Assembly (NCBI GenBank): GCA_046727715.1
Contig: JBKPDC010000140.1
Coordinates: forward strand, 1-10,248
Length of the DNA: 10,248 nt
DNA from: CAVQLX01 sp046727715
GTDB taxonomy: Bacteria; Desulfobacterota; Binatia; DP-6
Reading direction: 5' to 3'
This document shows positions 1-5,743 of the stretch, piece after piece; within the stretch, counting starts at the first letter, position 1; each line of letters starts with the position of its first letter. The position numbers were made by a program, and so were the translations under genes. Under the pieces are notes generated by a model. The model did not search any database. It was given only the letters and a program-made list of their open reading frames with translations, and was not told the DNA's origin.

Positions 1-1
1 C

Positions 2-1066
2 GGCGCCCGGCTCGGCCGCCTCACGCTGGCGCACGGGGTGGTCGAGACGCCGGCCTTCATGCCGGTGGCGACGCACGGCTCGGTGAAGGGCGTCACTCCG
101 GCGCAGCTCGAGGAGCTGGGCGCGACGATCGTGCTCGCGAACGCCTATCACCTCGCCCAGCGCCCCGGGGTCGACGTCGTCGCCGACCTCGGCGGCCTGC
201 ACGGACTCATGAGCTGGCCGCGGCCGATCCTCAGCGACAGCGGCGGCTTCCAGGTGATGAGTCTCGCGGGGCTCGTCACGGTCGACGACGATGGCGTGCA
301 GTATCGCTCGCACGTCGACGGCCGCCGCGGCCTGCTACGCCCCGAGGACGCCGTCGCCGTCCAGGAGACGCTCGGGGTCGACGTCGCCATGTCGCTCGAC
401 GAGTGCGTCCCGGCCACCGCCGCGGCCGCGGCCGTCGCCCGGGCGGTCGCGCGGACGACCGCATGGGCGTCACGCGGACTGGCGGCGCGGTGCCGCCCGG
501 ACATCGCGCTCTTCGGCATCGTGCAGGGCGGGCTCGACCCGACCCTGCGCGCCGCGAGCGCGGCGGCGCTGGTGGAGCTCAACTTCGACGGCTACGCGGT
601 GGGTGGCCTCTCCGTGGGCGAGCCGGCGGAGGAGACGGCTCGTGTCGCCGCGGACACCATCCGCCTGCTCCCCGCGCACGTCCCCCGCTATCTCATGGGC
701 ATGGGGACGCCGCGCGATTTGCTAACCTTCGCGGGCCTGGGATATGACCTCTTCGATTGCGTCCTGCCCACCCGCAACGCCCGGAACGGGATGCTCTTCA
801 CGCGCCAAGGACGGCTCATGATCCGCAATGCCTGCCACGCCCGCGACCCGCGGCCAGTCGACGAGTCGTGCACGTGCTATGCGTGCCGGCACTTCAGCCG
901 CGGGGCGCTCAGGCATCTCGCACTCGCGAAGGAGATGCTGGCGGCGCAGCTCGCCACCCTGCACAACCTGCACTTCTATCTGAGCTTGATGCGCGAGATG
1001 CGCGCCGATCTGGCGGCGGGGACGTTCCCGGCGCGCGCCCGGGCGGCCGCCGGAGCATGGGCGTAG
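2..1066 (+). CDS. tgt: tRNA-guanine (queuine/preQ1) transglycosylase, 5' end cut by window
   Basis: Exchanges guanine-34 for preQ1 in GUN-anticodon tRNAs, a step in queuosine synthesis in the cytosol. The frame is open to the window edge and already reads the conserved N-terminal strand (GRLTLAHGVVETPAFMPV), so only about a dozen residues are missing. Counting the GTG codon at base 38 as residue 1, DSGGFQ (67-72) holds the general acid/base Asp, DECVP is at 121-125, and FDCVLPTRNARNG (239-251) holds the nucleophile Asp240. The zinc ligands are Cys278, Cys280, Cys283 and His309, with the same spacing as in the well-studied Zymomonas enzyme. Cys123 and Val193 match the bacterial preQ1-type pocket rather than the eukaryotic queuine type (from memory). 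The C-terminus is Ala/Arg rich. The TAG stop is one base before the yajC start, so the gene is very probably co-transcribed with yajC-secD-secF, a common arrangement. The family call is secure. Confidence 0.97.
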   Translation, partial: GARLGRLTLAHGVVETPAFMPVATHGSVKGVTPAQLEELGATIVLANAYHLAQRPGVDVVADLGGLHGLMSWPRPILSDSGGFQVMSLAGLVTVDDDGVQYRSHVDGRRGLLRPEDAVAVQETLGVDVAMSLDECVPATAAAAAVARAVARTTAWASRGLAARCRPDIALFGIVQGGLDPTLRAASAAALVELNFDGYAVGGLSVGEPAEETARVAADTIRLLPAHVPRYLMGMGTPRDLLTFAGLGYDLFDCVLPTRNARNGMLFTRQGRLMIRNACHARDPRPVDESCTCYACRHFSRGALRHLALAKEMLAAQLATLHNLHFYLSLMREMRADLAAGTFPARARAAAGAWA

Positions 1067-1067
1067 C

Positions 1068-1415
1068 GTGAGCACGGCCTGGGCGCAGACCGGCGGCGAG
1101 GCCACGGGACCGCCGCCGCTCTACAACATCGGGTTCATCGTCCTGATGTTCGCGATCTTCTACTTCGTGCTCCTGCGGCCCGAGCAGCGGCGCCGCCGCG
1201 ACCACGACAAGCTGATCGAGGCCGTCAAGCGCAACGACCAGGTGGTCCTGAACTGTGGTCTTCACGGTCGTGTCGTCGCGCTCGGCGACAAGATCGTCAC
1301 GGTCGAGATCGCCCCCAAGGTGCAGGCCCAGTTCGACCGCTCCGCCATCCAGACGGTCGAGAGCCTGTCGGGTGCCACCGAGCCCAGGGAACGCGAGAAG
1401 GAGCGGGAGAAGTAG
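1068..1415 (+). CDS. yajC: Sec translocon accessory subunit YajC
   Basis: Small inner-membrane protein that joins SecD and SecF in the accessory complex of the SecYEG translocon. The 115-residue product has one hydrophobic segment at about residues 19-37 (LYNIGFIVLMFAIFYFVLL), followed at once by the family signature RPEQRRRRDHDK and a small soluble domain (residues 47-95) with the usual GLHGRVVALGDKIVTVEI strand pattern. The tail is charged and repetitive in Glu/Arg/Lys. The start is GTG, one base after the tgt stop; a GGAG at 1052-1055 is a weak and rather distant ribosome binding site, so translational coupling to tgt is likely. Length is typical (about 85-120 residues). The next gene begins directly after its stop codon. 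Its Sec role is known for the family, and the neighbours confirm the assignment. Confidence 0.96.
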   Translation: MSTAWAQTGGEATGPPPLYNIGFIVLMFAIFYFVLLRPEQRRRRDHDKLIEAVKRNDQVVLNCGLHGRVVALGDKIVTVEIAPKVQAQFDRSAIQTVESLSGATEPREREKEREK

Positions 1416-2969
1416 ATGGGATCGATCGGATACCGCGCGCTGATCTTCACAGCGCTCCTGGTGGCGTCGGTGATCTTCGTGCTGCCCACGTTCGTCAGCC
1501 CGGTGCCGAGCTGGTGGCCCTGGCAGCAGTCGGTTCGGCTGGGGCTGGACCTCCAGGGTGGCACGCACCTGCTCTACAAGGTGGAGATCGACAAGGGGAT
1601 CGACGCGCGGGTCGAGCAGATCGGCCGCGATATCGAGAACGCGCTGCGTGATGCCCAGGTGGGAGCGTTCACGGTCGAGCGCCAGGGCAAGACTCTGCTC
1701 GTGCGGCTGGCCAACCGCGACAAGCGCACGGACGTGAAGCGCGTGCTGCAGGAGAAGTTCCCGACGCTCGTCCTCGAGGAGTCCGGCAGCGACGTCGCCG
1801 ACGTCAAGATCTCGTTGAGCCCGCGCGAGGAGCTCGCGTTCCGGGAACGCTTCGTCGAGCAGGCGCTGCAGATTTTGCGCAACCGCATCGATCAGTTCGG
1901 CGTCGCCGAGCCCACCATCCAGGCGCAGGGACGGGACGAGATCGTCGTCCAGCTGCCGGGCATCCAGGATCCCCAGCGGGCAAAGGACCTGATCGGGAGA
2001 ACCGCACTCCTCGAGTTCAAGCTGGTCGCGACCGGACCGCAGGCCGGCACGGCGCAGGCGCCGGGCCCCGGCATCCAGGTCGCGCCGGGTCGCCCGGGGG
2101 ACCGCACGCAGTATCTGCTCGAGAAGCGCCCGATCGTGACCGGCGACATGCTCACCGACGCCCAGGTGCGTCCGGGCAGTGCGCTCGAGGGCTACGCCGT
2201 CGACTTCGTCTTCGACGCGCGCGGTGCCTCGCTCTTCGGCGACGCCACCTCGCGCAACGTGCACCGCAACCTCGCCATCGTCCTCGACGGCACCGTGCAG
2301 TCGGCGCCCGAGATCCGCGAGCCCATCACGGGTGGCCGCGGCCAGATCACCGGACGGTTCGATCTCCGCGAGGCACAGGACCTCGCCAACGTGCTGCGGA
2401 ACGGGTCGCTGCCGGCGCCGCTCACGCTGCTTGAGGAGCGTACGGTCGGTCCCTCGCTCGGCCGCGACTCGATCCACGCCGGCACGCTCTCCTTCATGGT
2501 GGGCGGCGCGCTCGTCATCGTCTTCATGATGATCTACTACCGCGGCGGTGGGGCCATCGCCGACCTCGCCCTGCTCGCGAACGTGCTCCTCATCCTGGGG
2601 GCCTTCGCCGCGTTCGGATTCACGCTCACACTGCCGGGTATCGCGGGCATCGTCCTGACGGTCGGCATGGCGGTGGATGCAAACATCCTCATCCTGGAAC
2701 GCGTGCGCGAGGAGCTCCGGCTCGGGAAGAGCGCACGGGCCGCCGTCGAGGCCGGCTACGACCGCGCGTGGGCCGCGATCTTCGACTCGAATCTCACGAC
2801 GTTGCTGTCCGGAATCATCCTGTTCCAGTTCGGCACCGGGTCGGTGCGCGGCTTCGCGGTGACGCTGTGTCTGGGCATCGTGACGACCCTCGTCACGGCC
2901 GTGTACCTCACGCGCATCATCTACGACTGGCTCGTGGTTGGCAGGCGCGTGGCGACGGTGAGCGTATGA
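1416..2969 (+). CDS. secD: Protein translocase subunit SecD
   Basis: Inner-membrane RND-family subunit which, with SecF, uses the proton gradient to pull exported proteins out on the periplasmic side. The 517-residue product has TM1 at about 8-26, then the family motif RLGLDLQGGTHLLYKV (41-56). A large periplasmic region follows, containing ILRNRIDQFGVAEPTIQ and VVQLPGIQDPQRAKDLIGRTA. The C-terminal half has five further membrane segments. GMAVDANILILERVREEL holds the conserved TM4 acidic residue, Asp421, thought to take part in proton transfer. A Pro/Gly/Ala-rich linker at about 205-225 (TGPQAGTAQAPGPG) interrupts the periplasmic part. The protein is shorter than the E. coli one (615) but normal for many phyla. 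ATG follows the yajC stop with no gap; GGGAG at 1405-1409 within the yajC end is a good ribosome binding site. It overlaps secF by ATGA. Confidence 0.98.
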   Translation: MGSIGYRALIFTALLVASVIFVLPTFVSPVPSWWPWQQSVRLGLDLQGGTHLLYKVEIDKGIDARVEQIGRDIENALRDAQVGAFTVERQGKTLLVRLANRDKRTDVKRVLQEKFPTLVLEESGSDVADVKISLSPREELAFRERFVEQALQILRNRIDQFGVAEPTIQAQGRDEIVVQLPGIQDPQRAKDLIGRTALLEFKLVATGPQAGTAQAPGPGIQVAPGRPGDRTQYLLEKRPIVTGDMLTDAQVRPGSALEGYAVDFVFDARGASLFGDATSRNVHRNLAIVLDGTVQSAPEIREPITGGRGQITGRFDLREAQDLANVLRNGSLPAPLTLLEERTVGPSLGRDSIHAGTLSFMVGGALVIVFMMIYYRGGGAIADLALLANVLLILGAFAAFGFTLTLPGIAGIVLTVGMAVDANILILERVREELRLGKSARAAVEAGYDRAWAAIFDSNLTTLLSGIILFQFGTGSVRGFAVTLCLGIVTTLVTAVYLTRIIYDWLVVGRRVATVSV

Positions 2970-3982
2970 AGCAGACATCGAGGACGGCGATCTCCAAGCA
3001 GGCTGCTTCGCGGGGCGAGCGCGCCCCGTCGACACCACCGCTCAAGTTCTTCGAGCTGATCCCGCCCAATCCAGGAATCGATTTCATCAAGTGGGCCCCG
3101 CGGATGATCTTCTTGTCCTGGCTGTTCATCATCGCGGGGCTGGTCTCGGTCTGGATGCATGGCGGTCTGAACTACGGCATCGATTTCCTCGGCGGGACCT
3201 CGGTCCAGGTGCGCTTCGCGCAGCCGCAGTCGATCGCCGACGTCCGTGCCACGCTGGACCGGCCTGAGCTGCGTGCCGCGCTCGTGCAGGAGGTCGGCAC
3301 CGGCGGGCGCGAGTTCCAGATTCGCGTCCAGGGGCGCAGCGAGGAAGCGGGCTCGGCCGATGCCGACGCGGTCAAGGCCGGGCTCCGCGAGCGCTTTGGT
3401 GAGGGGACGTACGACATCCTCCGCATCGAGACGGTGGGGCCGACGGTCGGCAAGGACCTCTGGCGCCAGGCGACGCTTGCGGTGCTGATCGCGACCGTCC
3501 TGATGGGGATCTACATTTGGTTCCGCTTCGATCTGGCGTTCGGGGTCGGGGCGGCGGTCGCGTTGATCCACGACGTGCTGTTCACGATCGCTGCGTTGTC
3601 GATCGCGAACATGGAGTTCGACCTGACCACCGTTGCCGCACTCCTCACCGTGGTCGGGTTCTCCGTCAACGACACCGTGATCATCTCCGACCGCATCCGG
3701 GAGAACATGCGCAAGATGCGCAAGGAGACGCTGCCCAACCTCTTGAACCTTTCGCTCAACGAGACCCTGTCGCGGACGGTGATCAACAGTGGGACGGCCA
3801 TCCTGGTCACCGCGGCGCTGTTCTACCTCGGCGGCACCGTGATCCACAGCTTCGCGTTCGCGCTGCTCATCGGGTTCATCGTCGGCACGTACTCGTCGCT
3901 CTTCATCGCGACCCCGATCGTGCTCTTCATCTCCCGATGGCGCGGAGCGGGCCTGAGGGCGGAGGCGCGCTCAACGGCCTGA
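2966..3982 (+). CDS. secF: Protein translocase subunit SecF
   Basis: Partner of SecD in the proton-driven SecDF complex in the inner membrane. The 338-residue product has TM1 at about 48-66, then the signature LNYGIDFLGGTSVQVRF, a small periplasmic domain, a segment reading ETVGPTVGKDLWRQA, and five more membrane helices. VVGFSVNDTVIISDRIREN carries the conserved TM4 Asp236 that pairs with SecD Asp421. SRTVINSGTAILVTAALFYLGG is typical of TM5. ATG at 2966 overlaps the secD TGA in a 4-base ATGA, with GGTGAG at 2957-2962 as a close ribosome binding site, so translation is probably coupled. The open frame runs back to 2768, but that part is a shadow of secD. The basic, Ser/Thr-rich cytoplasmic N-terminus before TM1 (about 47 residues) is longer than in E. 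coli. This is the last gene of the tgt operon; a weak bulged hairpin (3988-4009) follows without a T tract. Confidence 0.97.
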   Translation: MKQTSRTAISKQAASRGERAPSTPPLKFFELIPPNPGIDFIKWAPRMIFLSWLFIIAGLVSVWMHGGLNYGIDFLGGTSVQVRFAQPQSIADVRATLDRPELRAALVQEVGTGGREFQIRVQGRSEEAGSADADAVKAGLRERFGEGTYDILRIETVGPTVGKDLWRQATLAVLIATVLMGIYIWFRFDLAFGVGAAVALIHDVLFTIAALSIANMEFDLTTVAALLTVVGFSVNDTVIISDRIRENMRKMRKETLPNLLNLSLNETLSRTVINSGTAILVTAALFYLGGTVIHSFAFALLIGFIVGTYSSLFIATPIVLFISRWRGAGLRAEARSTA

Positions 3983-4006
3983 TTTCACAAGGGAAGCGAC
4001 AATTCC

Positions 4007-4035
4007 TTGACCGCTCTCCGACCGCCTGCTACGAC
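4007..4035 (+). promoter_or_regulatory. Candidate sigma-70-type promoter for the small HTH gene
   Basis: TTGACC (4007-4012) and TACGAC (4030-4035) are separated by exactly 17 bases, in a locally less GC-rich gap after secF. The -35 box matches the consensus at 5 of 6 positions and the -10 box at only 3. Transcription would begin near 4042, a short distance upstream of the HTH gene. The -35 box overlaps the 3' arm of the imperfect inverted repeat at 3988-4009. This is read by eye and unproven. Confidence 0.4.
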
Positions 4036-4067
4036 CGGAGCCGGTCGCGGGTCGTGTGCGTCGAGCC

Positions 4068-4259
4068 ATGCTGGACAAGGAAGACACCCTGCTCAACAGC
4101 AGAGAGGTCGCGCTGATGCTCGACTTGAGCCCCGACACGGTGAACGAGCTCGCGCGCAAGAGCGTCCTGCCCGCGTTCAAGCGCGGGCGTCAGTGGCGAT
4201 TCCGCCGGCGAGACATCACCTCCTTCAAGCGGGAGCTGCGAGGCAGCACCGCGGCATGA
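4068..4259 (+). CDS. Small excisionase-type helix-turn-helix DNA-binding protein
   Basis: A 63-residue protein that is almost wholly one winged HTH domain of the excisionase/MerR-like HTH_17 type. After MLDKEDT comes LLNSREVALMLDLSPDTVNE (helix-turn-helix, about 8-27), then LARKSVLPAFKRGRQWRFRRRDI, the wing with the family hallmark GRQWRF-R-DI, and a short basic helix. No dimerisation or ligand domain is present, so the partner and target cannot be told. In this family such stand-alone proteins occur both as phage or plasmid excisionase-like factors and as chromosomal regulators; with no integrase, att repeat or phage gene nearby, a chromosomal regulator is more likely (inference). ATG at 4068 is preferred because the domain starts directly after it; an in-frame GTG at 4056 would add four residues. 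Neither start has a clear Shine-Dalgarno. It has its own candidate promoter and lies 77 nt upstream of pmtA on the same strand. Confidence 0.85.
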   Translation: MLDKEDTLLNSREVALMLDLSPDTVNELARKSVLPAFKRGRQWRFRRRDITSFKRELRGSTAA

Positions 4260-4267
4260 CTTCTCGC

Positions 4268-4336
4268 GCTCGGCGGGAAGCCGGAGGGGTGGGGGTGGGG
4301 CGTCACTCGCCGAGTCCTCGAAGGGGGTAGGGTCGG
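4268..4336 (+). promoter_or_regulatory. G-rich leader of pmtA with long-loop inverted repeat
   Basis: Upstream of pmtA the plus strand holds G tracts at 4283-4284 (2), 4286-4289 (4), 4291-4295 (5), 4297-4300 (4), 4323-4327 (5) and 4330-4332 (3), with mostly one-base gaps in the first group. The first group is flanked by a perfect 7-bp inverted repeat, CTCGGCG (4269-4275) and CGCCGAG (4308-4314), enclosing 32 bases. The layout could allow a G-quadruplex or a long hairpin close to the start codon. A regulatory role is inference only. Confidence 0.35.
4321..4327 (+). promoter_or_regulatory. Ribosome binding site of pmtA
   Basis: AAGGGGG ends nine bases before the ATG at 4337, a usable Shine-Dalgarno spacing. 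It supports this start over internal ones, and it is itself one of the G tracts of the leader, so any folding of that leader could mask it. Confidence 0.6.
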
Positions 4337-5029
4337 ATGGCCGTTGCGAACACCCAGCCGCACGAGAGCGCCCTCTACTACGAGTTCTCGCACCTGTACG
4401 ATCTGTTCTTCGGACGCGTCTTCTTCCCGCGGATCGTCCGCGTGATCCGATCGCTCGGGATCGAACCCGGCGCCCGCGTCCTGGAGATCGGCGTGGGCAC
4501 GGGGCTGGCGCTCGAGGCGTATCCGCATCATTGCCACGTGACGGGCGTGGACCTGGCGCCCGAGATGCTCGAGCGCGCGCAGGACCGCGTGAATCGCAAT
4601 GGCTGGCGGCACATCACGCTGGTACAGGGCGACGCGCTCAATCTCCAGTTCGCCGACGACAGCTTCGACTACGTCACGGCGTTCCACGTGGTGAGCGTGG
4701 TGCCTGACCCCCAGCGCATGATGGCCGAGGGGCAGCGCGTGTGCCGGCCCGGCGGGCTCCTCACGATCATCAACCATTTCCGGAGCCCGCATCCGGTGGT
4801 GGCGCGCATGCAGCGCGGCATCGACCCGCTGACGCGCCGGCTCGGCTGGACCACGCTCCGCCTCCCCGAGATCCTCGACCGCAGCACCCTGCACGTCGAG
4901 CGGCGCTGGAAGACGTCGCCGCGCTCGCTGTTCACCATCGTGGTGGCGCGCAACGCCAAGGCCGTGCCGTCCGTCCCCGTCTCGCCCGCACGAACTGCTC
5001 CATCGACTTGGGCGCGCGCCCTTCGGTGA
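4337..5029 (+). CDS. pmtA: PmtA-like phosphatidylethanolamine N-methyltransferase (SAM-dependent)
   Basis: Class I SAM methyltransferase of 230 residues, most like the bacterial (Rhodobacter-type) enzyme that methylates phosphatidylethanolamine towards phosphatidylcholine on the inner face of the cytoplasmic membrane. An N-terminal YYEFSHLYDLFFGRVFFPR segment (14-32) resembles the membrane-contacting start of that family. Motif I is VLEIGVGTG (48-56), the ribose-binding acidic residue is Asp72 in GVDLAPEML, and GDALNLQFADDSFDYV (98-113) is motif II. The stretch HVVSVVPDP (117-125), then VCRPGGLLTIINHF (135-148), RRLGW and SLFTIVVAR match what I remember of PmtA proteins and separate it from UbiE or generic methyltransferases. 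The last 25 or so residues (Pro/Ser/Ala/Arg) extend beyond the fold. It follows the HTH gene after 77 nt and is convergent with the next gene. Substrate assignment is by motif memory; an alternative is a methyltransferase acting on another amphiphile. Confidence 0.78.
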   Translation: MAVANTQPHESALYYEFSHLYDLFFGRVFFPRIVRVIRSLGIEPGARVLEIGVGTGLALEAYPHHCHVTGVDLAPEMLERAQDRVNRNGWRHITLVQGDALNLQFADDSFDYVTAFHVVSVVPDPQRMMAEGQRVCRPGGLLTIINHFRSPHPVVARMQRGIDPLTRRLGWTTLRLPEILDRSTLHVERRWKTSPRSLFTIVVARNAKAVPSVPVSPARTAPSTWARALR

Positions 5030-5030
5030 A

Positions 5031-5061
5031 GACCGCCCCGAGACGGAGTCTCGGGCGGGTC
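5031..5061. terminator. Candidate bidirectional terminator hairpin between convergent genes
   Basis: Left arm GACCGCCCCGAGAC (5031-5044) and right arm GTCTCGGGCGGGTC (5048-5061) pair over 8 bp next to a 3-base GGA loop, then over 4 bp beyond a 2x2 mismatch. The hairpin begins one base after the pmtA stop and ends two bases before the stop of the minus-strand gene. No T tract follows on either strand, so it is not a classical intrinsic terminator; the position is the main argument. Confidence 0.5.
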
Positions 5062-5063
5062 TC

Positions 5064-5633
5064 CTAGTGTCGGAACGGCTGCGGCGGCGCCACCGGGATG
5101 ACGCCGCGTCGCATGAGCAGGTCGGCCTCGCGCTCACCGCGGGTGTGGAGCCAGCGCCTGTACAGCCGTAGCGTGTCCTGCTGGCGCCGGAAGATCTCGC
5201 CATCGCTGATCTCGGCGAGCACGCGGACGAACTGCGAGAAGCGGCCGGCCAGCTCCTCGAAGGGCTCCGCCAGGGCCCCGCGGCCGGCGGCGCTCGACAG
5301 GTGGGCGTACGCCGTGCTCCCGAGGGCGGCGTAGTAGTCGGGGCCGACGAGGCGTCGCTCGAGGCTGTCGAAGAACACCCCCGAGACGAAGAGTGCGGTG
5401 TCGGCGACCCGGCGCAACTTGGAGGCCCGCTGGTGCGTCGGCAGGCGCAGGGCCTCCAGGTAGTCGACCCCGAGCGGGGGGTCCAAGAGGTCGCACCGGT
5501 CGGGTCGGGCGAAGCCTTCGAGCAGCTGCACCAGGTAGAACTCGGTGGTCTCGGACGACGCGACCTGCTGCGCGCTCATGGCCGTCCGCACCAACTCGTG
5601 GAAGAGGGCGGTCAGGTTCCCGGTCTTCACCAT
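5064..5633 (-). CDS. Conserved protein of unknown function, mostly helical
   Basis: I cannot assign a function. The 189-residue product has no signal peptide, membrane segment or cofactor motif and looks all-helical. Segments with the feel of a conserved family are ETTEFYLVQLL (28-38), ADTALFVSGVFFDSLERR (77-94), GPDYYAALGSTAYAHLSS (97-114), FEELAGRFSQFVRVLAEIS (125-143), and DTLRLYRRWLHTRG (153-166) leading to LLMRRGVIP. I recall similar uncharacterised proteins (TEFYLVNLL near the start, a YY-x5-AY block in the middle, an LRLYERWL-like end) in Myxococcota and neighbouring phyla, but could not check. The start is ATG at 5633, because GGAGGT lies seven bases upstream and a promoter-like pair lies above that. 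A longer reading from TTG at 5690 would place its first codon inside the -35 box. The gene is convergent with pmtA and divergent from aspS, so it is probably a single-gene unit. Confidence 0.85.
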   Translation of the reverse strand: MVKTGNLTALFHELVRTAMSAQQVASSETTEFYLVQLLEGFARPDRCDLLDPPLGVDYLEALRLPTHQRASKLRRVADTALFVSGVFFDSLERRLVGPDYYAALGSTAYAHLSSAAGRGALAEPFEELAGRFSQFVRVLAEISDGEIFRRQQDTLRLYRRWLHTRGEREADLLMRRGVIPVAPPQPFRH

Positions 5634-5640
5634 CGGCTCG

Positions 5641-5646
5641 ACCTCC
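5641..5646 (-). promoter_or_regulatory. Strong Shine-Dalgarno deciding the start of the minus-strand unknown gene
   Basis: On the minus strand GGAGGT stands seven bases before the ATG at 5633. It is the best ribosome binding site in the window, and it argues for the 189-residue product over a 208-residue one from TTG at 5690. Confidence 0.8.
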
Positions 5647-5661
5647 GCGCGTGCCGGCCGG

Positions 5662-5690
5662 ATTGTGCGACGCGACTTCACGTTTGGCAA
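5662..5690 (-). promoter_or_regulatory. Candidate sigma-70-type promoter for the minus-strand unknown gene
   Basis: Read on the minus strand: TTGCCA (5690-5685, 5 of 6 to the -35 consensus), a 17-base spacer, then CACAAT (5667-5662, 4 of 6 to the -10 consensus). Transcription would start near 5655, giving a leader of about 20 nt that holds the GGAGGT site. The -35 box overlaps a palindrome with 5-bp arms, GTTTGGCAAAC (5682-5692), which could be an operator for this gene or for the divergent aspS. Found by eye. Confidence 0.5.
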
Positions 5691-5743
5691 ACTGGACTCG
5701 GTTTGAAGCGGCCACGAGCGCTCTGCTAGTGAGACGCGTTCAC

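Noticed and set aside
909..3038. Very long minus-strand open frame (about 709 codons) opposite yajC-secD
   Set aside because: Low-complexity Arg/Asp/Glu/His-rich translation with no recognisable motif, lying antisense to three secure genes. Such frames arise from high third-position GC.
2921..3847. Long minus-strand open frame opposite secF
   Set aside because: Same explanation: compositionally biased shadow of secF with no domain or ribosome binding site.
3988..4009. Inverted repeat after secF as a terminator
   Set aside because: Arms CAAGGGAA and TTCCTTG pair over 7 bp with one bulge, A/T-rich at the loop end, with no T tract; it also overlaps a better -35 box. Left as a note only.
4056..4259. 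HTH gene as sign of an integrated element (excisionase)
   Set aside because: No integrase, attachment-site repeat, tRNA gene or change in base composition is visible around it, and both flanks are housekeeping genes.
5703..5732. TTGAAG-N18-TAGTGA as an aspS promoter
   Set aside because: The -10 match is poor and the implied start is only a few bases before the ATG; it cannot be told from chance.
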